This document shows positions 18,904 to 27,752 of a DNA stretch of 64,000 nt, piece after piece. The stretch spans positions 1 through 64,000 of the forward strand of contig JAFXGM010000009.1 of assembly GCA_017513195.1 (NCBI GenBank), in the 5' to 3' direction. The position numbers and the translations under genes are program-made. How positions within the stretch are numbered: position 1 is the stretch's first letter; each line of letters starts with the position of its first letter. The stretch is from Clostridia bacterium. GTDB taxonomy: Bacteria > Bacillota > Clostridia > Oscillospirales > Acutalibacteraceae. The notes below the pieces were generated by a model. It had not been told where the DNA came from and ran no database searches. It worked only from the letters and a program-made list of their open reading frames with translations.

Positions 18904-19689
18904 TTACTTTCCTTTTACCATTTCCCACATTGCAATCGCTGCAGCTGCTGCGGCATTTAAAGATTCGGCTTTACCCTGCATATCAATAGTAATTCGGTAG
19001 TTAGCATTTTGTTTTGTTTCATCAGTAAGTCCGTTCGCCTCATTGCCGATTAGCAAAACATCTCCATCTTTGAAATCTTGTTTTGAAATAGAAGCGGCAT
19101 CTTTATCAACAACACATGCAAAAGAGCGTAAGCCATTGTCGGCAATATAACTTGACAAATTATCAACAATAAAAAGCGGAAGTCTCAATAAAGTGCCCAT
19201 AGAACTTCTTAAAGATTTTGGTGCGTAAGGGTCGCAACTATCCGAAGTCATAATAATACCATCAATGCCAAGTGCCTCGGCTGTGCGAGCAATAGCCCCA
19301 AGATTTGACGGATCGGCAAGATTTTCTAGTGCTAAATACCTACCGGTTTTAGACACTATATTGTTATTTTGAGGCGTTAAAGCCACCGCAATGATCCCTT
19401 GTGGTGAATTTGTATCACTGATTTTTTTAAACAAATCTTCCCTCAAAATATAACAATTTCGGCTCACTTTTACGAATTGTTCAATAATGTTTTTATGTTT
19501 TTCAAAAGCCGATTTTGTAACAATCAGTTTATCAAATTTGATATTATTTTGATATGCATCATCACAAATACGCAGTCCTTCAAGCACAAATTTTCCCTCT
19601 TCTTTGCGTCGCTTTGATGATGATTGCAAACCGCTAACAAACTTGATAAGCGGATTGTCTTTTGATGTAATTTCGATAAATTCAGGCAT
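18904..19689 (-). CDS. TrmH/SpoU-family rRNA 2'-O-methyltransferase
   Basis: 261 residues: an N-terminal substrate-binding domain (residues 1-95) and a knotted SPOUT domain with motif 1 (ENLADPSNLGAIARTAEALG), motif 2 (GNEANGLTDE) and motif 3 (SLNAAAAAAIAMWE). It should methylate a ribose in rRNA or tRNA with SAM; the position is not known. No promoter fits between it and the rplT terminator, so it probably relies on readthrough from infC-rpmI-rplT. Confidence 0.9.
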   Translation of the reverse strand: MPEFIEITSKDNPLIKFVSGLQSSSKRRKEEGKFVLEGLRICDDAYQNNIKFDKLIVTKSAFEKHKNIIEQFVKVSRNCYILREDLFKKISDTNSPQGIIAVALTPQNNNIVSKTGRYLALENLADPSNLGAIARTAEALGIDGIIMTSDSCDPYAPKSLRSSMGTLLRLPLFIVDNLSSYIADNGLRSFACVVDKDAASISKQDFKDGDVLLIGNEANGLTDETKQNANYRITIDMQGKAESLNAAAAAAIAMWEMVKGK

Positions 19690-19717
19690 ATTTTTCTCCT
19701 AAAATAAAAGCAAAATT

Positions 19718-19745
19718 CGCCCGAGAAGCATCTACATCTCGGGCG
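19718..19745 (-). terminator. Terminator after rplT
   Basis: CGCCCGAGA (19718-19726) pairs with TCTCGGGCG (19737-19745) around a 10-base loop. The leftward strand continues AATTTTGCTTTTATTTT. The T tract is interrupted, which fits partial readthrough into the methyltransferase gene. Confidence 0.8.
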
Positions 19746-19753
19746 AGGTAAAA

Positions 19754-20113
19754 TTATTTTTCTAATGCTTTCTTAGCAGTTTTTACAAGATTTGCAAAAC
19801 CAGCTTCATCGTTTACTGCGATGTCAGCGAGCATCTTACGGTTAATCTGAACGCCAGCCTTATTAAGACCGTTCATAAATGTTGAATAGTTCATACCGTT
19901 AAGCTTTGCAGCAGCAGAAATACGGGTAATCCAAAGACGACGGAAGTCACGCTTTTTAAGTCTACGACCAATATAAGCATAGTTACCTGATTTCATTACC
20001 GCTTCTTTAGCGGTTTTAAAGAGCTTTGATTTAGCGCCAAAATAACCCTTGGCAAGTTTTAAAACCTTTTTTCTTCTTTTGCGTGTTGCTAACGCACCTT
20101 TTATACGTGCCAT
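19754..20113 (-). CDS. rplT: 50S ribosomal protein L20
   Basis: Large-subunit assembly protein, 119 residues, full length. Typical start [20 protein letters not shown], then the [19 protein letters not shown] segment that binds 23S rRNA. In Firmicutes L20 also represses its own operon through the mRNA leader (family knowledge); the long leader before infC suits that. Confidence 0.98.
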   Translation of the reverse strand: MARIKGALATRKRRKKVLKLAKGYFGAKSKLFKTAKEAVMKSGNYAYIGRRLKKRDFRRLWITRISAAAKLNGMNYSTFMNGLNKAGVQINRKMLADIAVNDEAGFANLVKTAKKALEK

Positions 20114-20143
20114 TTCAAGTTTCCTCCAATTTCAAAATTTCGA

Positions 20144-20341
20144 TTACTTATAAGGAATAAGTTTCTTTACTGTTGCAACGTTTGTTACATCAGCACATAC
20201 GACTTTACGCAAGTTTCTCTTACGCTTTGTTGTCTTCTTATTAAGAATGTGAGACTTGAAAGCATGAGCGCGTTTTACCTTGCCGTTTTTGGTGAGCTTA
20301 AAGCGCTTTTTAGCGCCACTGTGGGTTTTGATCTTAGGCAT
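20144..20341 (-). CDS. rpmI: 50S ribosomal protein L35
   Basis: 65-residue basic ribosomal protein. The start [20 protein letters not shown] is nearly invariant in the family, and [17 protein letters not shown] follows. It lies between infC and rplT in the universal order; AGGAGG ribosome sites precede each gene. Confidence 0.98.
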   Translation of the reverse strand: MPKIKTHSGAKKRFKLTKNGKVKRAHAFKSHILNKKTTKRKRNLRKVVCADVTNVATVKKLIPYK

Positions 20342-20362
20342 AATTTTATCCTCCTATTAATT

Positions 20363-20884
20363 TTACTTACCAGATTTTGGGGCTAAGAACATAAGCATAT
20401 TTCTGCCTTCGAGCTTAGCCTGTTTTTCAACAGTGCCATATTCTTCGCATTTCATAGCAATTTTTTCCATTAAAGCTTGGCCGTTTTCTGCATGACCCAT
20501 TTCGCGACCTCTAAAACGAATAGCAACCTTAACCTTGTTTCCTTCTTTAAGAAAACGATTGGCATGATTACATTTTGTGTCAAGATCATGGTCATCAATA
20601 CCCAAACCGATAATACGAATTTCTTTAATTTCAATTACCTTTTGGTTTTTCTTGGCCTCTTTTTCGCGCTTCATTTGTTCGAATTTATACTTACCATAGT
20701 CTAAAATCTTACAAACAGGCGGATCCGATGTTGTAGAAACGCAAACAAGATCAAGATCTTTTGCTTCTGCTGCGTTAAGTGCCTTTTCAATGGATATAAC
20801 ACCAAGTTGAGCACCGTCGGAATCAATAACGCGAACTTCTTTAAATTTAATGTCTGCATTGATGAGCGTTTCTTTTGTAGCGAT
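20363..20884 (-). CDS. infC: Translation initiation factor IF-3, AUC start
   Basis: IF-3 prevents early subunit joining and proofreads the start codon. 173 residues from the proposed start. There is no ATG, GTG or TTG at a workable distance from the strong ribosome site ACGGAGGTG. The in-frame codon 9 bases downstream is ATC (20884-20882), opening I-A-T-K-E-T, which aligns with where AUU-initiated IF-3 proteins begin. A rare AUU/AUC start is how IF-3 limits its own synthesis (family knowledge). An ATG further upstream in frame would place the ribosome site inside the coding sequence, so it is rejected. The core KILDYGKYKFEQMKREKEAK is diagnostic. Confidence 0.93.
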   Translation of the reverse strand: MATKETLINADIKFKEVRVIDSDGAQLGVISIEKALNAAEAKDLDLVCVSTTSDPPVCKILDYGKYKFEQMKREKEAKKNQKVIEIKEIRIIGLGIDDHDLDTKCNHANRFLKEGNKVKVAIRFRGREMGHAENGQALMEKIAMKCEEYGTVEKQAKLEGRNMLMFLAPKSGK

Positions 20885-21042
20885 AGTTAAGCACCTCCGT
20901 AAATAATAACAAAGACGTGAGCATAAAATACCCACGTCTAAATAAAACAAAATCGTAAAAATCTTATCTTATTAACCCGACGATAACACACGTCAAGGTG
21001 AGAAACATAGGTATGCTCTTCTTCGTTGTCCAACATATTATA
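20885..21042 (-). promoter_or_regulatory. infC-rpmI-rplT leader, possible L20-type attenuator
   Basis: An untranslated leader of about 145 bases. Near its end AGACGTG / CACGTCT (20939-20933 with 20919-20913, leftward strand) makes a 7-bp hairpin followed by TTGTTATTATTT. An upstream GACGTG (20994-20989) could pair with the same right arm instead. Two mutually exclusive pairings suggest attenuation or an L20 mRNA-binding site. Confidence 0.5.
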
Positions 21043-21064
21043 ACACAACAAATCTATTTGTCAA
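21037..21064 (-). promoter_or_regulatory. Promoter of the infC operon
   Basis: Leftward TTGACA (21064-21059), 16-bp spacer, TATAAT (21042-21037) preceded by TGT, an extended -10. Near-perfect sigma-A consensus. Confidence 0.88.
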
Positions 21065-21071
21065 GTGTTTT

Positions 21072-22097
21072 TTATTCTGTGATTGTTAATTCCTTAATCG
21101 AACGCAACTGATAATTAACGTGTTTAAGTAATTCCGGTTTTCTAAGCGCAACAGCAGCACCGCGCACAACACTATGCGTTGGGTCTTCAAGCATATGAAC
21201 CGCAGTACCGGTATATTCCGAAATCAACCTATCCATACCGTGAATAAGTGAACCTCCACCCGCAAGATAAAGACCATCACGGTTTATATCTGCAACAAGG
21301 TCAGGGTCAGTTTTTGAAAGCACCAGTCGTATGCAATTACATATAGCATCGGCAGTTTCTTTAATTGCTTCATATATCTCGGTAGAAGTAATTTCAAAAC
21401 TTTCAGGTAAACCTGTAAATACGTTTCTTCCCTTTGCTACCATAGCAATTTCAACCGGTCGTTCTACAACAGTACCAATTTGCTTTTTAATTGATTCAGC
21501 CATTAGATTACCAATTTCGATATTGTATTCTTTTCTAATATAACGCATTATTTGTGTATCAAAGTCAAATGACGCGGTTTTAAAAGACTCGCAAGCGGCA
21601 ATACCACCCATAGAAATAACGGCGATATCGGTAGTACCCGCGCCTATATCAACAACCATATATCCATGAGGCTTTGAGAAATCAAGTCCAAGACCAAACG
21701 CAATGGCTAAAGGACTTTCAATAACGTTAACGTTTCTGCCACCGGCCGCCTCAACAACATTAGATAATGAGTGGTGTTGAAGCTCGGTAAGTCCAACAGG
21801 CAGTGTGGCCATTATTTTGGGCCTTACAATTCTATTGCCAAACGCTAGTGTCATATATTCTTTAAGCATAGATTCGGCGATGTCATACTCTGCAATAATG
21901 CCATGCTTGATTGGATAGACGCACTCAAAAGATTCTGGTGTTCTTCCAAGCGTTTGCTTTGCCTTTTCACCATAGTAATACGGTTCATAGCTTTCGCTGT
22001 CTACCGTTACAATGCTTGGCAACTCAAGCACAACCTTAGAACTTGAAAATATAACGGTTTTAGAAGAACCAATATCAATACCTATTTCCATTGCCAT
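21072..22097 (-). CDS. MreB-family rod-shape actin homologue
   Basis: Bacterial actin that organises wall synthesis along the cell length. 341 residues. Phosphate 1 motif GIDIGSSKTVIF at residues 5-16 and phosphate 2 VVDIGAGTTDIAVIS near residue 155, then GLYLAGGGSLIHGMD near the end. Phosphate 1 departs from the usual DLGTANTL, so it may be an Mbl or MreBH-like paralogue. No mreC/mreD follow. ATG 22097 has GGTGGTG at a 6-base spacing. Confidence 0.88.
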   Translation of the reverse strand: MAMEIGIDIGSSKTVIFSSSKVVLELPSIVTVDSESYEPYYYGEKAKQTLGRTPESFECVYPIKHGIIAEYDIAESMLKEYMTLAFGNRIVRPKIMATLPVGLTELQHHSLSNVVEAAGGRNVNVIESPLAIAFGLGLDFSKPHGYMVVDIGAGTTDIAVISMGGIAACESFKTASFDFDTQIMRYIRKEYNIEIGNLMAESIKKQIGTVVERPVEIAMVAKGRNVFTGLPESFEITSTEIYEAIKETADAICNCIRLVLSKTDPDLVADINRDGLYLAGGGSLIHGMDRLISEYTGTAVHMLEDPTHSVVRGAAVALRKPELLKHVNYQLRSIKELTITE

Positions 22098-22116
22098 AAT
22101 AATCACCACCGATTTC

Positions 22117-22145
22117 ATTATACAATATTGTTAAATCTTTTTCAA
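22117..22145 (-). promoter_or_regulatory. Promoter of the mreB-family gene
   Basis: Leftward TTGAAA (22145-22140), 17-bp spacer, TATAAT (22122-22117). Start expected near 22110, at the edge of the ribosome site, giving a leader of only about a dozen bases. Confidence 0.8.
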
Positions 22146-22158
22146 TTTATTTTTAACT

Positions 22159-22845
22159 TTAAATAGCACCTAAAACCGTCGCACAATACACACTGTCAGC
22201 TCCGGCGAATAACAACATGCGGGTACACTCATCAAGAGTAGCACCTGTAGTTTTAATATCATCAATCAATAAAACACACTTACCCTCAAGGTGTTTACCG
22301 GCAAAATATTTACCTTCAACATTATTTAGACGTTCTTTTATTGTAGACTTGTGTTGCTTTTTAACTTTTTTAACACACACCAGTAAATCGTCAATAAAAG
22401 GGATATTTGTTTCTTTAGAAATTTCTTCTGCTATATATCGACTATGGTTGTATTGATATTTCTTATAAGAAGGCACGTAACAAATACAATCAAAACTTAT
22501 TTCTTTATAGTACTTGTTAATTGCATCACTAATTTTTTTTGCAAAGAATTTAGCGTAATGTTGTTTTCTTCCAAATTTATAGGAATAATATGCTTTTTTG
22601 GCGTATTCAATATTCTTAAAAATAGAAATTACACCATTGAAGCGATAAATGTTATATTTGCATACGCATCCACTTTTTTCATATCCACATTCAAAACAAA
22701 AATTGTCAAGATTTATTCTTTCGATATTTTTATCACAAAATTCGCAGAGATATTTATCTTCATCGATGATTTCACCACAGCAAATGCATTTTTTAGGATA
22801 AATCGTCGAGATAAAATTATTTTTTAAAATTTTAAATACTTTCAT
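22159..22845 (-). CDS. ComF-family phosphoribosyltransferase-like protein
   Basis: 228 residues. An N-terminal double zinc knuckle (CICCGEI...CEFC, then CFECG...CVC) precedes a phosphoribosyltransferase fold with the PRPP loop VLLIDDIKTTGATLDE near residue 195. ComF proteins act in DNA uptake or recombination together with PriA-like helicases. It overlaps recD2 by 14 bases, an expected pairing for DNA metabolism. Confidence 0.9.
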   Translation of the reverse strand: MKVFKILKNNFISTIYPKKCICCGEIIDEDKYLCEFCDKNIERINLDNFCFECGYEKSGCVCKYNIYRFNGVISIFKNIEYAKKAYYSYKFGRKQHYAKFFAKKISDAINKYYKEISFDCICYVPSYKKYQYNHSRYIAEEISKETNIPFIDDLLVCVKKVKKQHKSTIKERLNNVEGKYFAGKHLEGKCVLLIDDIKTTGATLDECTRMLLFAGADSVYCATVLGAI

Positions 22846-25051
22846 TTTCGATTATAAAATCCTTTAAAAGTGTATATCGTAGTGTTTTTTTATCATTCAA
22901 TGCCATTTTATCATATATGCCTTCTAAACCAACAATTATAAGCAATTTTTTTGCACGTGTAACAGCTGTGTATAACAAATTGCGATAGAGTAATTGAGAC
23001 GGAGTGTCAAAAAGTGGAACAATAACACACTCAAACTCACTACCCTGACTTTTATGAACGGTAACTGCGTATGCAAGTTCAAGCTCACCAATATTTTCTA
23101 TAAAATATGTCGCGGTCCTATCATCAAAACGCACCTTTACAATACCGCCCTTAATATCAATCAAGGTAATATATCCAACATCGCCATTAAACACGCCAAA
23201 ACCAATTTCTCCCTTGTCACGTTGCCACTGGAGATCATAATTGTTTTTGATTTGCATAACCTTATCCCCTGCTCTAAAATACACACCTTTATAACTTAGC
23301 TGTGGTTGTGTATCTTTTTTAGGATTAAGGACTGCTTGTAGTAAATTATTAAGATTTACTGTACCGGTCTGCGCCTTTTTTGATGGACAAATTATTTGTA
23401 TGTCGGTAAGTGGGTTAAATCCATAAGCATCAGGCAAACGATTTTGACAAAGCTCTAAAACTGTGTCACAAACGTCAATTGCATAATCACGATGCATCAT
23501 AAAGAAATCTTTAGATTTGTTAGATAAATCCGAGGGTTCACCATTTATTATAGCATGAGCATTTGTAATTATTGTGCTTTTCATCGCTTGTCTAAATACT
23601 TTTTTTAGCGCAACAGAAGAATATGCACCTGATGATAAAATGTCATTTAAAACATTTCCCGCCGACACACTGGGAAGCTGGTCTGTGTCGCCCACTAAAA
23701 TTATGCGGGTAGAGATTTTTAAGGCGTGTAATAAACTTTCAAACAAAAGCGAATCAAGCATTGATGCCTCATCAATAATGATAACGTCACATTCGAGTGG
23801 ATTTTTTTCGTTACGTGCAAACGATTGACGATTTTCGCTTGTCCACTCAACCTCAAGTAATCGGTGAATAGTTTTTGCCTCTCGCCCCGTAAGCTCGGTC
23901 ATTCTTTTTGCTGCTCTGCCAGTAGGAGCCGCAAGTTGTATTGTTGCATTACGTCGTTCATACAATTCAATAATAGCGTTTAATGTGGTTGTTTTACCGG
24001 TGCCCGGGCCCCCCGTAAGTACAAACACGCTGTTTTCGAACGCGTATTTTATCGAATCACGCTGCAATTTTTCAAATTTAATTCCAAGTTTGTTTTCAAC
24101 GTAATCAATTTCAAGCTCGTCAAGAACATTGCCTGAAGAAATATACTTTTTCGCAGCCAAAAGACGTGCCGAAATATATTCTTCTGCGTTATAATATTGA
24201 GGCAAGGCAAGAAAATCATCATTATATATCGTCTTGCTTCTTAAATTTAGATTGCCAATCAATTTATCACATATATCTTCTATGCAATTACTATCACATT
24301 CAAGTAATGATGCGGCTACCGGTATTAATTTTTTACGTGGTAAACATGTATGTCCGTTCAATAAATTCCTACGCAAAATATATTCAATACCTGCCGCAAG
24401 GCGCATTTCATTCTCCTGTGGAATACCTAAATCGGATGCAATTGATTCTACTTTTTCAAAAGAGACATCTAAATTATCCAGGCATAATATATAAGGATTT
24501 TTCTTTATCTTTTCATATGCTTTACTACCATAGTATTGATAGATTTCTATACATTTTTCCATGGAAATTTGATACGGATTAAGCATCAGCATTAAATCGC
24601 GAATTCCAAATTGTTTTTTATATTCTTCGGAAATATTTTTTGCTTTATCTAAAGAAATTCCTTTAATTACTGCTAAATCTTCGGGCGAATTTTGAATAAC
24701 ATCCAAAGTATCGGACCCAAATTTTTCGACAATGCGTTCCGCCGTTGCGGGACCTACACCCTTTATAATACCGGAAGAAAGATAACGCAAAATAGCTGCT
24801 ACAGTTTTAGGAGCAACTGTTTCAAAATATTCTACCGAAAACTGCTCGCCATAAACGGGATGAACAATAAATTTACCTATAAATTTAACATTATCTCCTA
24901 CGGTAACAAAGGGCAAAACACCAACAGAGGTTATATGTTCTCTGCCCGATTTTAAAGAGCAAACCGTATAACCATTTTGTTCATTTTTATATGTAATTTT
25001 TTCTATTATTCCATTTATTTCGCGTTGTTCGCCCGAATTAGAATTTTCCAT
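22832..25051 (-). CDS. recD2: ATP-dependent helicase RecD2
   Basis: Superfamily 1B 5'-3' DNA helicase, 739 residues. N-terminal OB domain, then helix-hairpin-helix repeats (SSGIIKGVGPATAERIVEKF), Walker A TGGPGTGKTTTLNA near residue 350, Walker B VIIIDEASMLD, motif III GDTDQLPSVSAG and the C-terminal TVHKSQGSEF. This is the RecBC-independent form usual in Firmicutes, active in mismatch repair and replication-fork handling. AGGAG lies upstream of the ATG. Confidence 0.96.
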   Translation of the reverse strand: MENSNSGEQREINGIIEKITYKNEQNGYTVCSLKSGREHITSVGVLPFVTVGDNVKFIGKFIVHPVYGEQFSVEYFETVAPKTVAAILRYLSSGIIKGVGPATAERIVEKFGSDTLDVIQNSPEDLAVIKGISLDKAKNISEEYKKQFGIRDLMLMLNPYQISMEKCIEIYQYYGSKAYEKIKKNPYILCLDNLDVSFEKVESIASDLGIPQENEMRLAAGIEYILRRNLLNGHTCLPRKKLIPVAASLLECDSNCIEDICDKLIGNLNLRSKTIYNDDFLALPQYYNAEEYISARLLAAKKYISSGNVLDELEIDYVENKLGIKFEKLQRDSIKYAFENSVFVLTGGPGTGKTTTLNAIIELYERRNATIQLAAPTGRAAKRMTELTGREAKTIHRLLEVEWTSENRQSFARNEKNPLECDVIIIDEASMLDSLLFESLLHALKISTRIILVGDTDQLPSVSAGNVLNDILSSGAYSSVALKKVFRQAMKSTIITNAHAIINGEPSDLSNKSKDFFMMHRDYAIDVCDTVLELCQNRLPDAYGFNPLTDIQIICPSKKAQTGTVNLNNLLQAVLNPKKDTQPQLSYKGVYFRAGDKVMQIKNNYDLQWQRDKGEIGFGVFNGDVGYITLIDIKGGIVKVRFDDRTATYFIENIGELELAYAVTVHKSQGSEFECVIVPLFDTPSQLLYRNLLYTAVTRAKKLLIIVGLEGIYDKMALNDKKTLRYTLLKDFIIENESI

Positions 25052-25064
25052 TTAATGACTCCTA

Positions 25065-25376
25065 TTAATTCTCATTGATGCTTAACAATAGAATATTTTT
25101 ATCTGCTACAAAACGTTTGCACTTTAATAATTCATTTTCATCCAATTGATCGGTAATTGCTATTATACCGGCTGCAAATTCATCTCCATACCATTTTATT
25201 TTTTGCCAAATAAAATTTAGTTGTCCAAACGCAAAACCTTTTTTTAAAACAATAAAGGAATAACTTGGTGTGCGCGTTTTCGGGAAATAAAAAAGCAGTC
25301 TTATTATGTAAATTAAATCACAAATTCCTAAAACAACAAACAACAATAGAAAGGAAATTAATACCAAATTAATCAC
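25065..25376 (-). CDS. Membrane-anchored protein of unknown function
   Basis: 103 residues from GTG 25376, which is 5 bases from a GGGGTGG ribosome site; a second GTG 9 bases upstream is inside that site. Residues 1-30 are a single strongly hydrophobic helix. The rest is soluble, with a KWYGDEFAAGIIAITDQL stretch. It sits between recD2 and the cdaAR pair on the same strand. I do not recognise the family. Confidence 0.7.
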   Translation of the reverse strand: MINLVLISFLLLFVVLGICDLIYIIRLLFYFPKTRTPSYSFIVLKKGFAFGQLNFIWQKIKWYGDEFAAGIIAITDQLDENELLKCKRFVADKNILLLSINEN

Positions 25377-25425
25377 AAATACCACCCCATCACATTTTAT
25401 GCAACAAAGGCGGTATTTGTTTTAA

Positions 25426-26778
25426 TTACTTAATTTCTACCTTAACGGTTTGTGAACCCACAAGCCAAATTTTATCATATTTTTCGGATTTAATTGACAA
25501 TTCTACATTATGTGTGCCAGCCGTTTTACCCTCAAGATTTGCTAAAACAGTTATGTCGTTAGCCTTTAGTTTTCTAATAACATCTCTGGGGCCACACACC
25601 TTAATAGAAAAAGATTGATTACTGCCAGAAGCCTTAAGTCCTTCATCAAGGCCGGTGTATTTAACATTCTTAACGGTTAATGTCGTTTCCAAATATTTAG
25701 AAGTATCTACAGTAATATTTAGCTCTTTGTCTTCGCCTAAAACAGTGATACCATCCGGTAAATCAAAGGGCTTTTTGAATCTATTAGATGAAGGCGAAAT
25801 TTCTTTGAAACTGATTGGTTCATTAGAGATTTCGGTAATCTTATCAACAATTTCAGGAAGACCAACTATTGTTACTTTGCTTTTATCTAATCTATAAGAA
25901 ATATCATCTGCCGACAGTCCACTTGGTAAATCTGCAAACTTTGCCTTACATGCAACTTCTTTTTGTTGCAGTATTTCTTGAGTAACCTTAACACTAGTAA
26001 ACGACATTTTTAAATATGAGTTCAAAATAACGTTATTGTTACCATCGTATACAGTGCCATCAGGTGTAAAGCGATATAAAACACTTTCGTTGCTACCATA
26101 TAAAACAACATCAGTATCAAATGCTTTTGATTCAGACAGAGTCTGATTTACATCCAAAAACGCGGAAACACGACCAATTTTTTCAATAATTTTACGTGGT
26201 CCTTCGATAGTAAGGGTTTTATGCGTATCCGGAATTATAACATCTCCTAGCATATAGCCATCTTCGGGATTAACATTAATATTATTTAATTCAACGAAAT
26301 ATTTGTTATCTTCCTTATCGGGCTGATAATTAAAATCAACTTTATCGTTGTAATCAACATTAAGAATAACAGAGGCCGGAGAAACAGATTTAATTTTCAA
26401 TTCAGAATCATTTACATTTGTTTTAGCGGTGACATCTAAAGTATACTCATAGGCTGAGTTGATGTCATCTGTTGGAACAGAAAGCAAAATATCATCAGCT
26501 TCAAGTTCACTAACAAGATAGTTAGGACCGCTTACAGTAACAGAAAACTTTTGTGAAGAAACATCTGAAAAAATCGTTAATCCCATTTTTTCAGCCGATG
26601 TACCTTCTAATGAAACAGAAAGGTTTAAATCAGTAAACGTTTTTTCACGTATAGGTTTTTCTATCATTGCAATACCTAGCCAAAGTGAAAAAGCTAAAAT
26701 TATAGACAATGTAACCGTAAACTTCTTGTTATACAAAAGACTGTTTAATCGGAGAGTTTGTGGCAATTTAATTTTCAT
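25426..26778 (-). CDS. cdaR: YbbR-domain regulator of diadenylate cyclase (CdaR)
   Basis: 450 residues: one N-terminal membrane helix (FTVTLSIILAFSLWLGIAMI) and a long extracytoplasmic part built from about four YbbR repeats, each with a VxVxGP core (VTVSGPNYLV, LTIEGPRKII, VTIVGLPEIV, IKVCGPRDVI). CdaR binds CdaA and tunes c-di-AMP synthesis. The coding region overlaps cdaA by 11 bases, confirming the operon. ATG 26778 is used; GTG 26784 is an alternative. Confidence 0.9.
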   Translation of the reverse strand: MKIKLPQTLRLNSLLYNKKFTVTLSIILAFSLWLGIAMIEKPIREKTFTDLNLSVSLEGTSAEKMGLTIFSDVSSQKFSVTVSGPNYLVSELEADDILLSVPTDDINSAYEYTLDVTAKTNVNDSELKIKSVSPASVILNVDYNDKVDFNYQPDKEDNKYFVELNNINVNPEDGYMLGDVIIPDTHKTLTIEGPRKIIEKIGRVSAFLDVNQTLSESKAFDTDVVLYGSNESVLYRFTPDGTVYDGNNNVILNSYLKMSFTSVKVTQEILQQKEVACKAKFADLPSGLSADDISYRLDKSKVTIVGLPEIVDKITEISNEPISFKEISPSSNRFKKPFDLPDGITVLGEDKELNITVDTSKYLETTLTVKNVKYTGLDEGLKASGSNQSFSIKVCGPRDVIRKLKANDITVLANLEGKTAGTHNVELSIKSEKYDKIWLVGSQTVKVEIK

Positions 26779-27679
26779 TATCACTTTTCTCCTTTATATC
26801 TTCATTGTTTTCATTGTTTAAAAAAAGTTTTTTGAATATTTTTTTAAACATTCCTTCCTTGTTAGAATGATTCTCTAAAACAAGCTTCTCCTTTATAATT
26901 TCAATTGCACTATCAACCGTATAGTTGCGCTTAATTTCACCATTATGTGCAATTGAAATTATACCAGTTTCTTCAGAAACAATCAGAACAACTGCATCAG
27001 AATTTTCCGTCATACCAATAGCCGCTCTGTGTCGAGTTCCGAGATTAGAAGAAAAAGCAGTACTTTGGGTTAAAGGCAATATGCAAGACGCTGCGTAAAT
27101 ACGGCCATCTCTAATAATAACAGCACCGTCATGTAGTGGTGATTTGGGATAAAAAATATTATTAATAAGCGACTCGCTTACCGCTGCATCTACAAGTGTA
27201 CCGGTATTAATAATTTCACCTAGCTGCGTCTCTCTTTCAAATACAATAAGTGCACCCGTTTTAGTTTTTTGCATTTGACCGGCCGCATTACAAATTTTTT
27301 CAATAGAATTAACTAAATCATCGCCCTGGGAACCGGAAGACTGTAAATTTCCAAGTTTTGTTTGTCCAACTCTTTCAAGCATTCGGCGCAATTCAGGTTG
27401 AAAAATAATTGCAACAGCAACGATTGCAGAACCAAATACTGCCGACATCAGCCATCTTAGAACGGCAAGATCAAAAATGACAGCAAAAGCATATAAAGCC
27501 AACAAAAGCACTATACCCTTCACCAATTGACCTGCACGTGTTTCGCGCAAAAATGCAATAGCCTTGTAAATAATAAAAGCAATTACCAAAATATCTATAA
27601 TATCAAAAACTCTAACGTTCGAAATCGTAAAAACAAACTGATTCCAGAAATTAGATATAACATCTAAAATTCCGTTCAA
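26768..27679 (-). CDS. cdaA: Diadenylate cyclase CdaA
   Basis: Makes the second messenger c-di-AMP from two ATP at the membrane; c-di-AMP controls potassium and wall homeostasis. 303 residues: three N-terminal membrane helices, then the DAC domain with the catalytic DGA (HDGAVIIRDGRIYAA) near residue 180 and RHR (GTRHRAAIGM) near residue 212. Start is TTG 27679, eight bases after AAAGGG; no in-frame ATG fits. It has a longer charged C-terminal tail than the Bacillus protein. Confidence 0.94.
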   Translation of the reverse strand: MNGILDVISNFWNQFVFTISNVRVFDIIDILVIAFIIYKAIAFLRETRAGQLVKGIVLLLALYAFAVIFDLAVLRWLMSAVFGSAIVAVAIIFQPELRRMLERVGQTKLGNLQSSGSQGDDLVNSIEKICNAAGQMQKTKTGALIVFERETQLGEIINTGTLVDAAVSESLINNIFYPKSPLHDGAVIIRDGRIYAASCILPLTQSTAFSSNLGTRHRAAIGMTENSDAVVLIVSEETGIISIAHNGEIKRNYTVDSAIEIIKEKLVLENHSNKEGMFKKIFKKLFLNNENNEDIKEKSDNEN

Positions 27680-27752
27680 GATATCATCCCTTTGCTAAAA
27701 TATATTATTAATTATATATTAGCATAATTTTTTCTATCAATCAATAGTGTTT

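Noticed and set aside
20945-21040. Upstream peptide of 32 codons in the infC leader
   Set aside because: Its ATG lies directly after the -10, at or before the expected transcription start, and no ribosome site precedes it.
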